13,949 nt of DNA from assembly GCA_035517775.1 (NCBI GenBank), contig DATIYF010000092.1, forward strand, positions 1 to 13,949, in the 5' to 3' direction. The DNA is from DATIYF01 sp035517775. Lineage in GTDB: Bacteria; Acidobacteriota; Terriglobia; Terriglobales; Acidobacteriaceae. The notes beneath the pieces were generated by a model. That model ran no database searches and had not been told where the DNA came from. It saw only the letters and a list, made by a program, of their open reading frames with translations. The position numbers and the translations under genes are program-made. Positions 7,357 to 12,484 of the stretch are shown piece by piece (the first letter of the stretch is position 1; the number at the start of each line of letters is the position of its first letter).

Positions 7357-7387
7357 GGGGAACACTACCCATTTTTTGAGGGTCCCC
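7357..7387 (+). other. Bulged hairpin upstream of the small-protein gene
   Basis: GGGG (7357-7360), a six-base bulge AACACT, ACCC (7367-7370), loop ATTTTTTGA, then GGGTCCCC (7380-7387) pair into an eight-base helix interrupted only by the bulge. It ends 74 bases before the ATG at 7462, so it could be a structured leader if the transcript starts upstream. Function is not known. Confidence 0.35.
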
Positions 7388-7461
7388 TACAGCAAAGACT
7401 CGATGGCGACACACAGGAGATTGGTTTTAAGTACGAGAAACCCCAGTTAGAGACTTCTGTG

Positions 7462-7680
7462 ATGAACTTGCCACAAATCGAATGGAAGCAGCTGTACGCG
7501 GCCGCCATTTTGGAACACAATCGCCGCGCCATTCCCGGGCGCGTGGCTTCGGCGCAACAGGTTCTGCGCCAGCGCCTGCAGGAGTTGCGCTACCAGGAAG
7601 ATCGCCGCAACGAACGCGAGCGCGTGGAGAGCGCCATGCGCATGCTCGACCTGCTGCTGCGGACGGAACTGGCGGCCTAA
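7462..7680 (+). CDS. Small helical protein of unknown function (72 residues)
   Basis: I do not recognise the family. The frame is open from 7345, but ATG 7462 is the likely start: the residues before it are compositionally unlike the rest, and GAG at 7450-7452 gives a weak ribosome binding site. The product is almost entirely predicted helix, rich in Arg, Glu, Gln and Leu, with a heptad-like run (ASAQQVLRQRLQELRYQEDR) that could form a coiled coil and a Leu-rich end (MRMLDLLLRTEL). No cysteine, no membrane segment and no catalytic motif is visible. Third-position G+C is high, as expected of a genuine gene here. It is convergent with the tRNA gene and stands alone. It may be a lineage-specific housekeeping small protein. 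Confidence 0.65.
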   Translation: MNLPQIEWKQLYAAAILEHNRRAIPGRVASAQQVLRQRLQELRYQEDRRNERERVESAMRMLDLLLRTELAA

Positions 7681-7781
7681 TCCCTTTCCTTGTTGCGCTC
7701 CAGCGCGAATGTGACGTTGCCCTGGTGCGAGTAAGCTCGTGCCCTTCCCGAACGCCTTCCCGAAATGGGACCAAAGGAAGT

Positions 7782-7857
7782 TGGTGGGCCCTCCAGGATT
7801 TGAACCTGGGACCAATGGATTATGAGTCCACTGCTCTAACCGCTGAGCTAAGGGCCC
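7782..7857 (-). tRNA. tRNA with CAU anticodon, probably tRNA-Ile2
   Basis: A 76-base tRNA with encoded CCA (7784..7782). The 7-bp acceptor stem GGGCCCT/AGGGCCC, D-arm with TTAGCTCAGCGGTTAGAGC, anticodon stem-loop with CTCATAA, and T-arm with GGTTCAAATCC all fold. The anticodon is CAU. The D-arm, the GACTCATAATC anticodon region and TTGGTC variable segment are close to E. coli ileX (tRNA-Ile2), in which TilS changes the anticodon C to lysidine so that it reads AUA; elongator tRNA-Met is the alternative and fits less well. Not an initiator: position 1-72 is a G-C pair. Confidence 0.9.
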
Positions 7858-7965
7858 GTGAGGCCGCGCATCCTGCTCAGGGCAGTCTCGCACAAGCATT
7901 CCAGCAGGACAACCCGGCGGGGTTCTGACGCCACGTTCAGAAGGCCCCGGCCAGCGGCTGAAAAA

Positions 7966-7979
7966 AGCAGATTCCTCGC
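7966..7979 (+). repeat. Second perfect copy of the AGCAGATTCCTCGC core
   Basis: This 14-base sequence is identical to 7134..7121 on the minus strand and differs by two bases from 4527-4540. It lies in the 222-base non-coding stretch between the tRNA gene and the methyltransferase gene, in which I see no other element. Confidence 0.5.
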
Positions 7980-8079
7980 GCTGAAGCCCTACGATGAGAA
8001 CGGAGAAGGACCTCAAGGCGATTCCTGCCTTGAATCGCGGGGCGGCGGAACTGCAGCAAGGCCGCAGCGAGCTTTGGTT

Positions 8080-8886
8080 ATGATGAGCTCATTCTCCATG
8101 AACTCTGACCGCTACATGGTTTCCGCCAGATATTACGATGAGGCCTACGCCGCTACACAGCCGGCGCTGATTGACGCGCCTTTTTATCTGGAACTGGCGC
8201 AAAGAACGGGCGGCCCAGTGCTTGAGCTGGGCTGCGGAACCGGCCGCGTGCTTCTGCCCATCGCGCGCGCCGGTCTCGAGATCCATGGCCTTGACCTCTC
8301 GGAGGCTATGCTGGATGTTTTGCGCAGCCGAGTTGCCGGCGAACCTGCCGAGGTGCAAAGCCGAGTGGAGATTCACCGGGGTGACATGCGCAGCTTTCGC
8401 GGGCAGCAGAAGTATGCGCTGGTGACCATTCCCTTCCGCCCCATGCAGCACATGTACACCGTGGACGAGCAGGTGAAGGCGCTCGAGACGGCCGCCTTTC
8501 ACCTGCGCGCAGGCGGAGTTCTTGCCTTCGACGTTTTCTTTCCGAGGTTCGAGATGCTGGGCGCGGGAATTGGCGAGGAGCGCCTGGAAATCGAATGGAA
8601 GGACACTCTGCTTCCAGGGCGCATGGTGCGCCGCTACCTGCGGAATGAGGCGGTGGATAAAGTGCGGCAGAGCTTTACCGCCACGTTCATCTACCGCACT
8701 TATGAGCGCGGTGTTCTGGTCAAGGAGGAGACCGCGCCGCTGAAGATGTCGTATTACACCTACCCGCACCTGCGGGCACTGTTTCTACTGGCGGAGCTGG
8801 AAGTGGTAGAAGAGTACGGCTCGTTTGGGAAGGCGCCTCTGGATAACGACGCCAAAGATATGATCTTTGTGCTGAAGAAGCGCTGA
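8080..8886 (+). CDS. Class I SAM-dependent methyltransferase
   Basis: With the start at ATG 8080 the protein has 268 residues; ATGs at 8083 and 8098 are alternatives and none has a strong ribosome binding site. Seen: an N-terminal helix ending YYDEAYAATQ, motif I VLELGCGTGRVLLPIA (47-62) for S-adenosylmethionine binding, an acidic end of strand 2 (IHGLDLSEAML), motif II region (HRGDMRSF), and the post-motif HLRAGGVLAFDVF. The C-terminal half is beta-rich (EWKDTLLPGRMVRRYL ... ATFIYRTYERGVLVKEE) and ends KDMIFVLKKR. This is the Methyltransf_25/11-type fold, acting in the cytosol. Motifs do not reveal the substrate; small-molecule methylation is the commonest role in this group. The gene has its own terminator and is separated by 238 bases from the next. 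Confidence 0.85.
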   Translation: MMSSFSMNSDRYMVSARYYDEAYAATQPALIDAPFYLELAQRTGGPVLELGCGTGRVLLPIARAGLEIHGLDLSEAMLDVLRSRVAGEPAEVQSRVEIHRGDMRSFRGQQKYALVTIPFRPMQHMYTVDEQVKALETAAFHLRAGGVLAFDVFFPRFEMLGAGIGEERLEIEWKDTLLPGRMVRRYLRNEAVDKVRQSFTATFIYRTYERGVLVKEETAPLKMSYYTYPHLRALFLLAELEVVEEYGSFGKAPLDNDAKDMIFVLKKR

Positions 8887-8888
8887 CG

Positions 8889-8911
8889 GAGGTCTTGTGT
8901 CCAGACCTTTT
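8889..8911 (+). terminator. Candidate intrinsic terminator after the methyltransferase
   Basis: AGGTCT (8890-8895), loop TGTGTCC, AGACCT (8903-8908), running into TTTT. It starts a few bases after the stop codon. The stem has 6 bp plus a possible G.U at its base, so it is moderate in strength. Confidence 0.55.
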
Positions 8912-9124
8912 GCTTTGCTGGGAAGTTGGCGCCTGCCATGCCGCCGTGTCTTCACGGACGCTTCAGGAATTCCAAGTGAGGCGTGCCCGGAATCCTCCCC
9001 TACACTTGGCCCATGGAGGGATGAACTGAACTTGGCCGGGACGGGCACCTCTCGCGCCCGCCGTTAAGAAGGCTCGCGGGCGGGGGGAGCCCGGGCCAGA
9101 CTTGCCAGGGTTTACCATCTCTTC

Positions 9125-10312
9125 ATGCCTGGCAAGCCGCTGTCTCCTACAACTCCCACAGTCAAAATTTCACGCCGAGGGGTAGAGCGGCTGCGGGCGG
9201 GCCATGTCTGGGTGTATCGGTCGGATGTGGTTTCGGCCGAAGGGGTGGAACCCGGCGCTCTGGTCGCGGTGAAGGATGAGCGCGGCAAGTTTCTGGGGTC
9301 GGCGCTCTACAGCAGCGCCTCGCAGATTGCCATCCGGATGATTTCGCCGCAGGCAGTGGACGACCTGCCCGGCCTGCTGCGCGAGCGTGTGGCGCACGCC
9401 ATCGCTTACCGCGAGCGCGTGGTCGAAAACAGTGATGCCTATCGGGTAATTTTCAGCGAGGGCGATTTTCTGCCCGGGCTGATCGTGGACCGGTACAACG
9501 ACATTGTTACCTTCCAGGTGCTGACCCAGGCGATGGATGCGGAGCCAGCGCGGGCCGCGGTGCTTGCCGAGTTAGCCGGGCAGTTGAAGCCGGAGGCGGT
9601 CGCCGAGCGGGTGGATGCGCGAGTGCGCGAGTTGGAGCAGTTGTCGGCGCGGAAATCCGGCCTCGCGCACGGCGAGAAGAACTCGACCATCTTCGTTATG
9701 AACGGCGTGAGCTTCCACTATGACGTGCAGGGTGGGCAGAAAACCGGCGCGTTTCTGGATCAAAGAGAAAACTACGCAGCGGCAGCCCGCTATGCGCGCG
9801 GCGAGGCGCTGGATGTCTTCTGTTACCAGGGCGGGTTTGCGCTGCACCTGGCCGGGCGCTGCCCGAGGGTGACCGGGGTGGACAGCTCGCGCCCGGCGCT
9901 CGAGGTCGCCGACAGAAACGCTACGCTGAATGGGCGCGAAATCGAATGGATTGAAGCCAATGCCTTCGACCTGATGCGCGACTATGCCGCCTCGGGCAGA
10001 CAGTACGACACGATCGTGCTCGACCCGCCGGCCTTCGCCAAGAGCAGGAAGAATCTGGAGACGGCGCTGCGCGGCTACAAGGAGCTGAACCTGCGGGCGC
10101 TGAAGATGCTGCGGCCGGGCGGGGTGCTGGTGACGTGCTCGTGTTCCTACCACGTGGGCGCGGGGGAGTTCCTGGAAGTGGTGGCGGAGTCTGCCCGCGA
10201 TTCGCACAGAAATCTTCGCCTGGTCGAAAACCGAGGCCAGGCGAAAGACCATCCCATCCTCTTGGGAGTGCCCGAGACGGGGTACTTGAAGTGCCTGATT
10301 CTAAGCACTTAG
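9125..10312 (+). CDS. rlmI: RlmI-like 23S rRNA (cytosine-C5) methyltransferase
   Basis: A 395-residue protein, the family's usual length. Residues 13-80 form a PUA-like RNA-binding domain (ISRRGVERLRAGHVWVYRSDV), 100-200 the linking domain (SEGDFLPGLIVDRYND), and 200-395 the Rossmann methyltransferase: GGQKTGAFLDQREN (203-216), SAM motif DVFCYQGGFALHLAG (230-244), DPPAFAK (300-306) and SCSYH (339-343) whose Cys340 is the expected catalytic nucleophile. RlmI methylates C1962 of 23S rRNA (E. coli numbering); related RlmK-type domains make m7G2069, so the exact target is inferred. ATG 9125 fits the family N-terminus; the ribosome binding site is weak. The stop codon lies inside a heptamer repeat. 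No terminator is evident before the hsp20 promoter. Confidence 0.88.
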   Translation: MPGKPLSPTTPTVKISRRGVERLRAGHVWVYRSDVVSAEGVEPGALVAVKDERGKFLGSALYSSASQIAIRMISPQAVDDLPGLLRERVAHAIAYRERVVENSDAYRVIFSEGDFLPGLIVDRYNDIVTFQVLTQAMDAEPARAAVLAELAGQLKPEAVAERVDARVRELEQLSARKSGLAHGEKNSTIFVMNGVSFHYDVQGGQKTGAFLDQRENYAAAARYARGEALDVFCYQGGFALHLAGRCPRVTGVDSSRPALEVADRNATLNGREIEWIEANAFDLMRDYAASGRQYDTIVLDPPAFAKSRKNLETALRGYKELNLRALKMLRPGGVLVTCSCSYHVGAGEFLEVVAESARDSHRNLRLVENRGQAKDHPILLGVPETGYLKCLILST

Positions 10313-10324
10313 CACTCAGCACTT
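10304..10324 (+). repeat. Tandem heptamer repeat over the rlmI stop codon
   Basis: Three head-to-tail units AGCACTT, AGCACTC, AGCACTT occupy 10304-10324. The stop codon TAG (10310-10312) bridges units one and two, so the last two codons and the stop of rlmI come from the repeat. Confidence 0.75.
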
Positions 10325-10436
10325 GGCGTTCAGTCAAAGGCGTTTTGCACGGGCTTTGTCGCTTCGTGCGAGAACCAACTATGGCTGACGCTGTAAATGC
10401 CTTGCCTAGATCATTGAGTATAAATGTGTAATTCAT

Positions 10437-10465
10437 TTGACAATCATACGCTAAGATTTTATGAT
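10437..10465 (+). promoter_or_regulatory. Strong sigma-70 promoter of the small heat-shock gene
   Basis: A perfect -35 box TTGACA (10437-10442), 17-base spacer and -10 box TATGAT (10460-10465, five of six consensus bases). Transcription would start near 10472 and leave a leader of about 77 bases. The surroundings are strikingly A+T-rich compared with the rest of the window. Confidence 0.8.
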
Positions 10466-10468
10466 TCT

Positions 10469-10482
10469 TATATAATTATATA
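10469..10482. promoter_or_regulatory. Perfect 14-base A/T palindrome at the hsp20 start site
   Basis: TATATAATTATATA is its own reverse complement and lies directly at the predicted transcription start. It could be an operator, or just an A+T-rich melting region; it also contains an alternative -10 box TATAAT. It does not match CIRCE. Confidence 0.4.
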
Positions 10483-10548
10483 GCATCGAAGGTAGTGTAG
10501 GAAGCCCCAAAAACCCCGAACCCAATTTTCAGAAGGAGGATGTGAGTT

Positions 10549-11049
10549 ATGACCGTACTGACCCGTTGGGACCCTTTCCGTGAGTTCAACACCCTGCAGG
10601 ACCGCATGAACCGGCTGTTTCAGCAGTCCTACGGCGATGGCCGCGACGAGGCGCTGACCACCAGCACCTTTGCGCCGGCGGTGGACGTTTACGAAGATGA
10701 GCACAACGTAACCCTGAAGATCGAAGTGCCGGGCATTGAGGAGAAAGACATTGATGTCCGCATTGAGAACAACACCCTGACCGTGCACGGCGAGCGCAAG
10801 TTCGAAAAGGAAGAGAAAGAAGAGAACTTCCGCCGCGTAGAGCGGCAGTATGGCAGCTTTACCCGCAGCTTCACTCTGCCCAACACGGTTGACCATGACA
10901 ATGTTCAGGCCAACTACGAGAAGGGCGTGCTGAAGATCAAGCTGGCGAAGAAGGCCGAAGCCAAGCCCAAGCAGATCAAGGTCAACGTTGGCTCTGCCCA
11001 GGGCAGCGAAAAGACGCTCGAAGGCAAGGGCGCCGGCAAGGCCGCGTAA
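10549..11049 (+). CDS. Small heat-shock protein (Hsp20 / alpha-crystallin)
   Basis: A 166-residue ATP-independent holdase chaperone that binds unfolding cytosolic proteins as oligomers and passes them to DnaK and ClpB. Seen: N-terminal arm (TRWDPFREFNTLQDRMNRLF) of the bacterial class A type, alpha-crystallin domain at about residues 42-135 (PAVDVYEDEHNVTLKIEVPG ... LTVHGERKF ... FTLPNTVD ... YEKGVLKIKLAKK), and an I-x-V anchoring motif in the C-terminal tail (IKV, 143-145). The tail after it is Gly/Lys-rich and probably disordered. Start ATG 10549 is preceded by AAGGAGG at an ideal distance and by a consensus promoter, so expression is expected to be high. It has its own terminator region downstream. 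clpB lies 2 kb away on the same strand. Confidence 0.95.
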   Translation: MTVLTRWDPFREFNTLQDRMNRLFQQSYGDGRDEALTTSTFAPAVDVYEDEHNVTLKIEVPGIEEKDIDVRIENNTLTVHGERKFEKEEKEENFRRVERQYGSFTRSFTLPNTVDHDNVQANYEKGVLKIKLAKKAEAKPKQIKVNVGSAQGSEKTLEGKGAGKAA

Positions 11050-11069
11050 CGCCGGTAGCGCTTGTGTGG

Positions 11070-11109
11070 GGATAGCCGCCCTCGGCTGTCCGGTCGAGCG
11101 AAGCTCGAC
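11070..11109 (+). other. Two consecutive hairpins after hsp20
   Basis: First: GGATAGCCG (11070-11078), loop CCCT, CGGCTGTCC (11083-11091), nine pairs with one G.U. Second, beginning two bases later: GTCGAGC (11093-11099), loop GAA, GCTCGAC (11103-11109), seven perfect pairs. Together with the terminator at 11117 they make three stacked hairpins in 74 bases. Confidence 0.6.
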
Positions 11110-11116
11110 AGGCTTT

Positions 11117-11153
11117 GGGAGGCGGAAGAGGTGACCGCCTCCCGTTAGTTTTA
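11117..11153 (+). terminator. Rho-independent terminator of hsp20
   Basis: GGGAGGCGG (11117-11125), loop AAGAGGTGA, CCGCCTCCC (11135-11143), a perfect 9-bp G+C-rich stem followed by GTTAGTTTTA. It lies 68 bases after the hsp20 stop and just ahead of the protease ribosome binding site. Confidence 0.75.
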
Positions 11154-11171
11154 CCTGGAGGCGACAGAATC

Positions 11172-11615
11172 GTGAGCCTGCCGGCATTCCTGCAGTCCGA
11201 CGGGTATCGCCAGATCCCTCTTGTCCGTAATGGCGTGGGTCACTTCGAAACTGGCGGCACGCTGGCGGGCCGGCGCGTGCGGGTGCTGATTGACACCGGC
11301 GCAGGCAGCACGGTGGTCAGTCTGTCCCTGGCGCGGGAGATGGGGTTGGAACTGGCTTCTCTCGGAAAGCTCGGCGGCGGCGCCGGCGGCACGCAACTGG
11401 AAATCTTTCAGTTGGCGAACGCAACCTTGCTGCTCGACTACGCGGTCCCCAAGCCAAAAATTCTCTATGCCATGGACCTGAGCCACGTGAACGCGGCCCT
11501 GGCCATGAAGAACGCTACGCCGGTGGATGTGGTTCTTGGCGTGGATGTTTTCGAGCGGCAGGCCGCGGTCATAGATTACGGCAGCAGCTCGCTGTTTCTG
11601 AGGGACGCTGAATAG
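11172..11615 (+). CDS. Retropepsin-like aspartic protease family protein
   Basis: With GTG 11172 as start (GGAGGCG about nine bases upstream; the frame is open further but the upstream part lies in the terminator) the product has 147 residues. The catalytic loop is VRVLIDTGAGSTVVSLSLA (DTG at 41-43), preceded by a strand with F-x-T-G-G-T-L-A-G-R, and the fold closes with VDVVLGVDVFERQAAVIDYGSSSLFL, typical of single-domain bacterial retropepsins. These have one Asp-Thr-Gly per chain and must dimerise to be active. No signal peptide or membrane segment is present, so a cytosolic location is expected; the substrate is unknown. The stop codon overlaps an AGGAG that could serve the next gene, so the two may be co-translated. 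Confidence 0.85.
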   Translation: MSLPAFLQSDGYRQIPLVRNGVGHFETGGTLAGRRVRVLIDTGAGSTVVSLSLAREMGLELASLGKLGGGAGGTQLEIFQLANATLLLDYAVPKPKILYAMDLSHVNAALAMKNATPVDVVLGVDVFERQAAVIDYGSSSLFLRDAE

Positions 11616-11638
11616 GAGTTTGGCAACTGGCGAGCTGT

Positions 11639-12199
11639 TTGTTTGCGCTGGCGGCAGCGGGGCCGTTGGTTCACAATGAATTTGTGAAGGCGACGCTCCA
11701 AGCCATCAACCGAATGCAGGCCGATGGAATCATCGGCAGGTATGCTATCGGCGGTGCGGTGGGCGCGACCTTCTACCTCGAGCCAGCGGCGACTGTGGAT
11801 TTGGATGTATTTGTGACCTTGCCGACTGCGGGAGGATTGCTGACTTTGGCTCCGATATACGCCTACCTGAAGGCGCGCGGGGGAGTCGAGCAGGACGAAT
11901 ACATCGTTCTCGATAGCTGGCCCGTACAGTTCCTGCCTCCTGCGAATAAGCTGGAGGAAGAAGCGATTGAGGCATCCGTTGGGGTAATGGTGGAGGGAGT
12001 CGGCACCTGGATTATGACCGCTGAGCACCTGTCTGCGATTGCACTGCAAACGGGGCGGGCCAAGGACCACAATCGGATTCTGCAATTCGTGGAGCAAAAC
12101 GCTGTCGATCGCCAGAAGTTGCAAAGCATTGTTGAACGGCACGGGCTAACCGGAAAGTGGAAGCAGTTTGAGCAGAAATATTTGGCAGGCCACTCATGA
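11639..12199 (+). CDS. AbiEii/MNT-like nucleotidyltransferase
   Basis: The frame gives 186 residues from TTG 11639. Seen: GG at 38-39 in RYAIGGAVGATFYLEP and the metal-binding pair D54-L-D56 in TVDLDVFV, the G-G...D-x-D core of the DNA polymerase beta-like nucleotidyltransferase fold used by AbiEii toxins and MNT proteins. Later comes SWPVQFLP, where a third acidic residue is usual but Gln97 is seen, then TAEHLSAIALQTGRAKDHNRILQF, a helical segment common in AbiEii-type proteins. Such enzymes may modify tRNA or proteins. The start is unclear: AGGAG (11614-11618) is well placed for CTG 11627, TTG 11639 and TTG 11666 are in frame, and no ATG exists near. The stop overlaps the next start by ATGA, so translation is coupled. 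Confidence 0.7.
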   Translation: MFALAAAGPLVHNEFVKATLQAINRMQADGIIGRYAIGGAVGATFYLEPAATVDLDVFVTLPTAGGLLTLAPIYAYLKARGGVEQDEYIVLDSWPVQFLPPANKLEEEAIEASVGVMVEGVGTWIMTAEHLSAIALQTGRAKDHNRILQFVEQNAVDRQKLQSIVERHGLTGKWKQFEQKYLAGHS

Positions 12200-12405
12200 G
12201 CAAACCCAAACTTCAGGCACGGATGAGAGCGCTCAGCTTCGACGAGAAGATCAAGATTCTAGAGAAGCTGCGCGACCGGGACAAGGCGATTGCAGCGAGT
12301 GGGCTTAGGTGCAGCAAGGACAAGGGCGGCACCAAGTCACAGCGCCGAGGAACCGGAGGTCACGATGCGAGTCAAGCTGCTGCTGATTGCGTTAGTCCTG
12401 AGTAA
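12196..12405 (+). CDS. Short protein overlapping the nucleotidyltransferase, C-terminus doubtful
   Basis: A 69-residue reading starting in the ATGA overlap with the nucleotidyltransferase stop. The first 38 residues (KPKLQARMRALSFDEKIKIL, then EKLRDRDKAIAASGLR) are strongly helical, charged and coding-like. The rest (from CSKDKGGTKS onward) is low-complexity, with falling third-position G+C, and overlaps a better small ORF in another frame, which suggests that the gene once stopped soon after SGLR and has been extended by a frameshift or loss of its stop. Position and coupling suggest a partner of the nucleotidyltransferase, for example an antitoxin-like protein; no sequence motif proves this. 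I do not recognise a named family. Its stop TAA overlaps an ATG (12405) in the frame of the downstream PIN-like gene. Confidence 0.55.
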   Translation: MSKPKLQARMRALSFDEKIKILEKLRDRDKAIAASGLRCSKDKGGTKSQRRGTGGHDASQAAADCVSPE

Positions 12406-12484
12406 TGTTGCTTGGGCTTGGGCGTACCGCATGGAAGAAACAACTCGCCAACAGGACATATCCTGGCGGCATCAGGTTGAGTAG
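12365..12484 (+). CDS. Tiny signal-peptide-like ORF, ended by an in-frame amber codon
   Basis: 39 residues from ATG 12365, with GGAGG at 12355-12359 at a good distance. The N-terminus (MRVKLLLIALVLSNVAWAWA) has a basic start and a hydrophobic core that would act as a signal peptide or single membrane anchor; the remainder (RMEETTRQQDISWRHQVE) is an amphipathic helix. The TAG at 12482 is followed in the same frame by 24 more sense codons (ERDFWQDQAARLNADISRLH and four more) to TGA 12557, which continue the same helical character. This looks like a 64-residue gene broken by one nonsense change (CAG to TAG would restore it), or a readthrough case. It overlaps the short protein upstream and the PIN-like frame downstream, so real translation is uncertain. 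Confidence 0.45.
   Translation: MRVKLLLIALVLSNVAWAWAYRMEETTRQQDISWRHQVE

Larger units (their letters stand above)
7078..7461. other. Non-coding region between divergent yggX and the small-protein gene
   Basis: 384 bases without a credible gene. It holds the yggX leader, an inverted repeat at 7124-7160, a second widely spaced inverted repeat GAGCCTTCC (7208-7216) / GGAAGGCTC (7253-7261), and a bulged hairpin at 7357-7387. The part from 7190 to 7270 is full of short GGAGGCT / GCCTTCC variants in both orientations and looks like degraded repeat material. No promoter consensus was convincing. Confidence 0.6.

Noticed and set aside
7743..7764. CCTTCCCGAA twice in a row next to the tRNA as an attachment site
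   Set aside because: A 10-base direct repeat with no integrase gene and no copy of the tRNA end elsewhere in the window gives no support for integration.
7447..8016. Minus-strand open frame of 189 codons across the tRNA gene
   Set aside because: Its PLAQRLEQWTHNPLVPGSNPGG segment is the well-known spurious translation of a tRNA gene; the frame also runs antisense to the 72-residue gene.
9056..9081. GCCCGC / GCGGGC inverted repeat upstream of rlmI as a terminator
   Set aside because: No T-tract on either strand, and short G+C-only complementarity is expected by chance in such sequence.
10304..10324. Heptamer array as a CRISPR
   Set aside because: The units are 7 bases, directly abutting, with no spacers and no cas genes.
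10309..10326. TTAGCACTC, identical to the left half of the HrcA operator CIRCE, upstream of hsp20
   Set aside because: The right half GAGTGCTAA is absent after the nine-base spacer, the half-site is explained by the heptamer repeat, and it lies well upstream of the promoter.
12290..12364. Upstream extension of the tiny signal-peptide ORF to ATG 12290
   Set aside because: The extension would place 25 Ala/Arg-rich residues ahead of the signal peptide, and GGAGG is positioned for ATG 12365.
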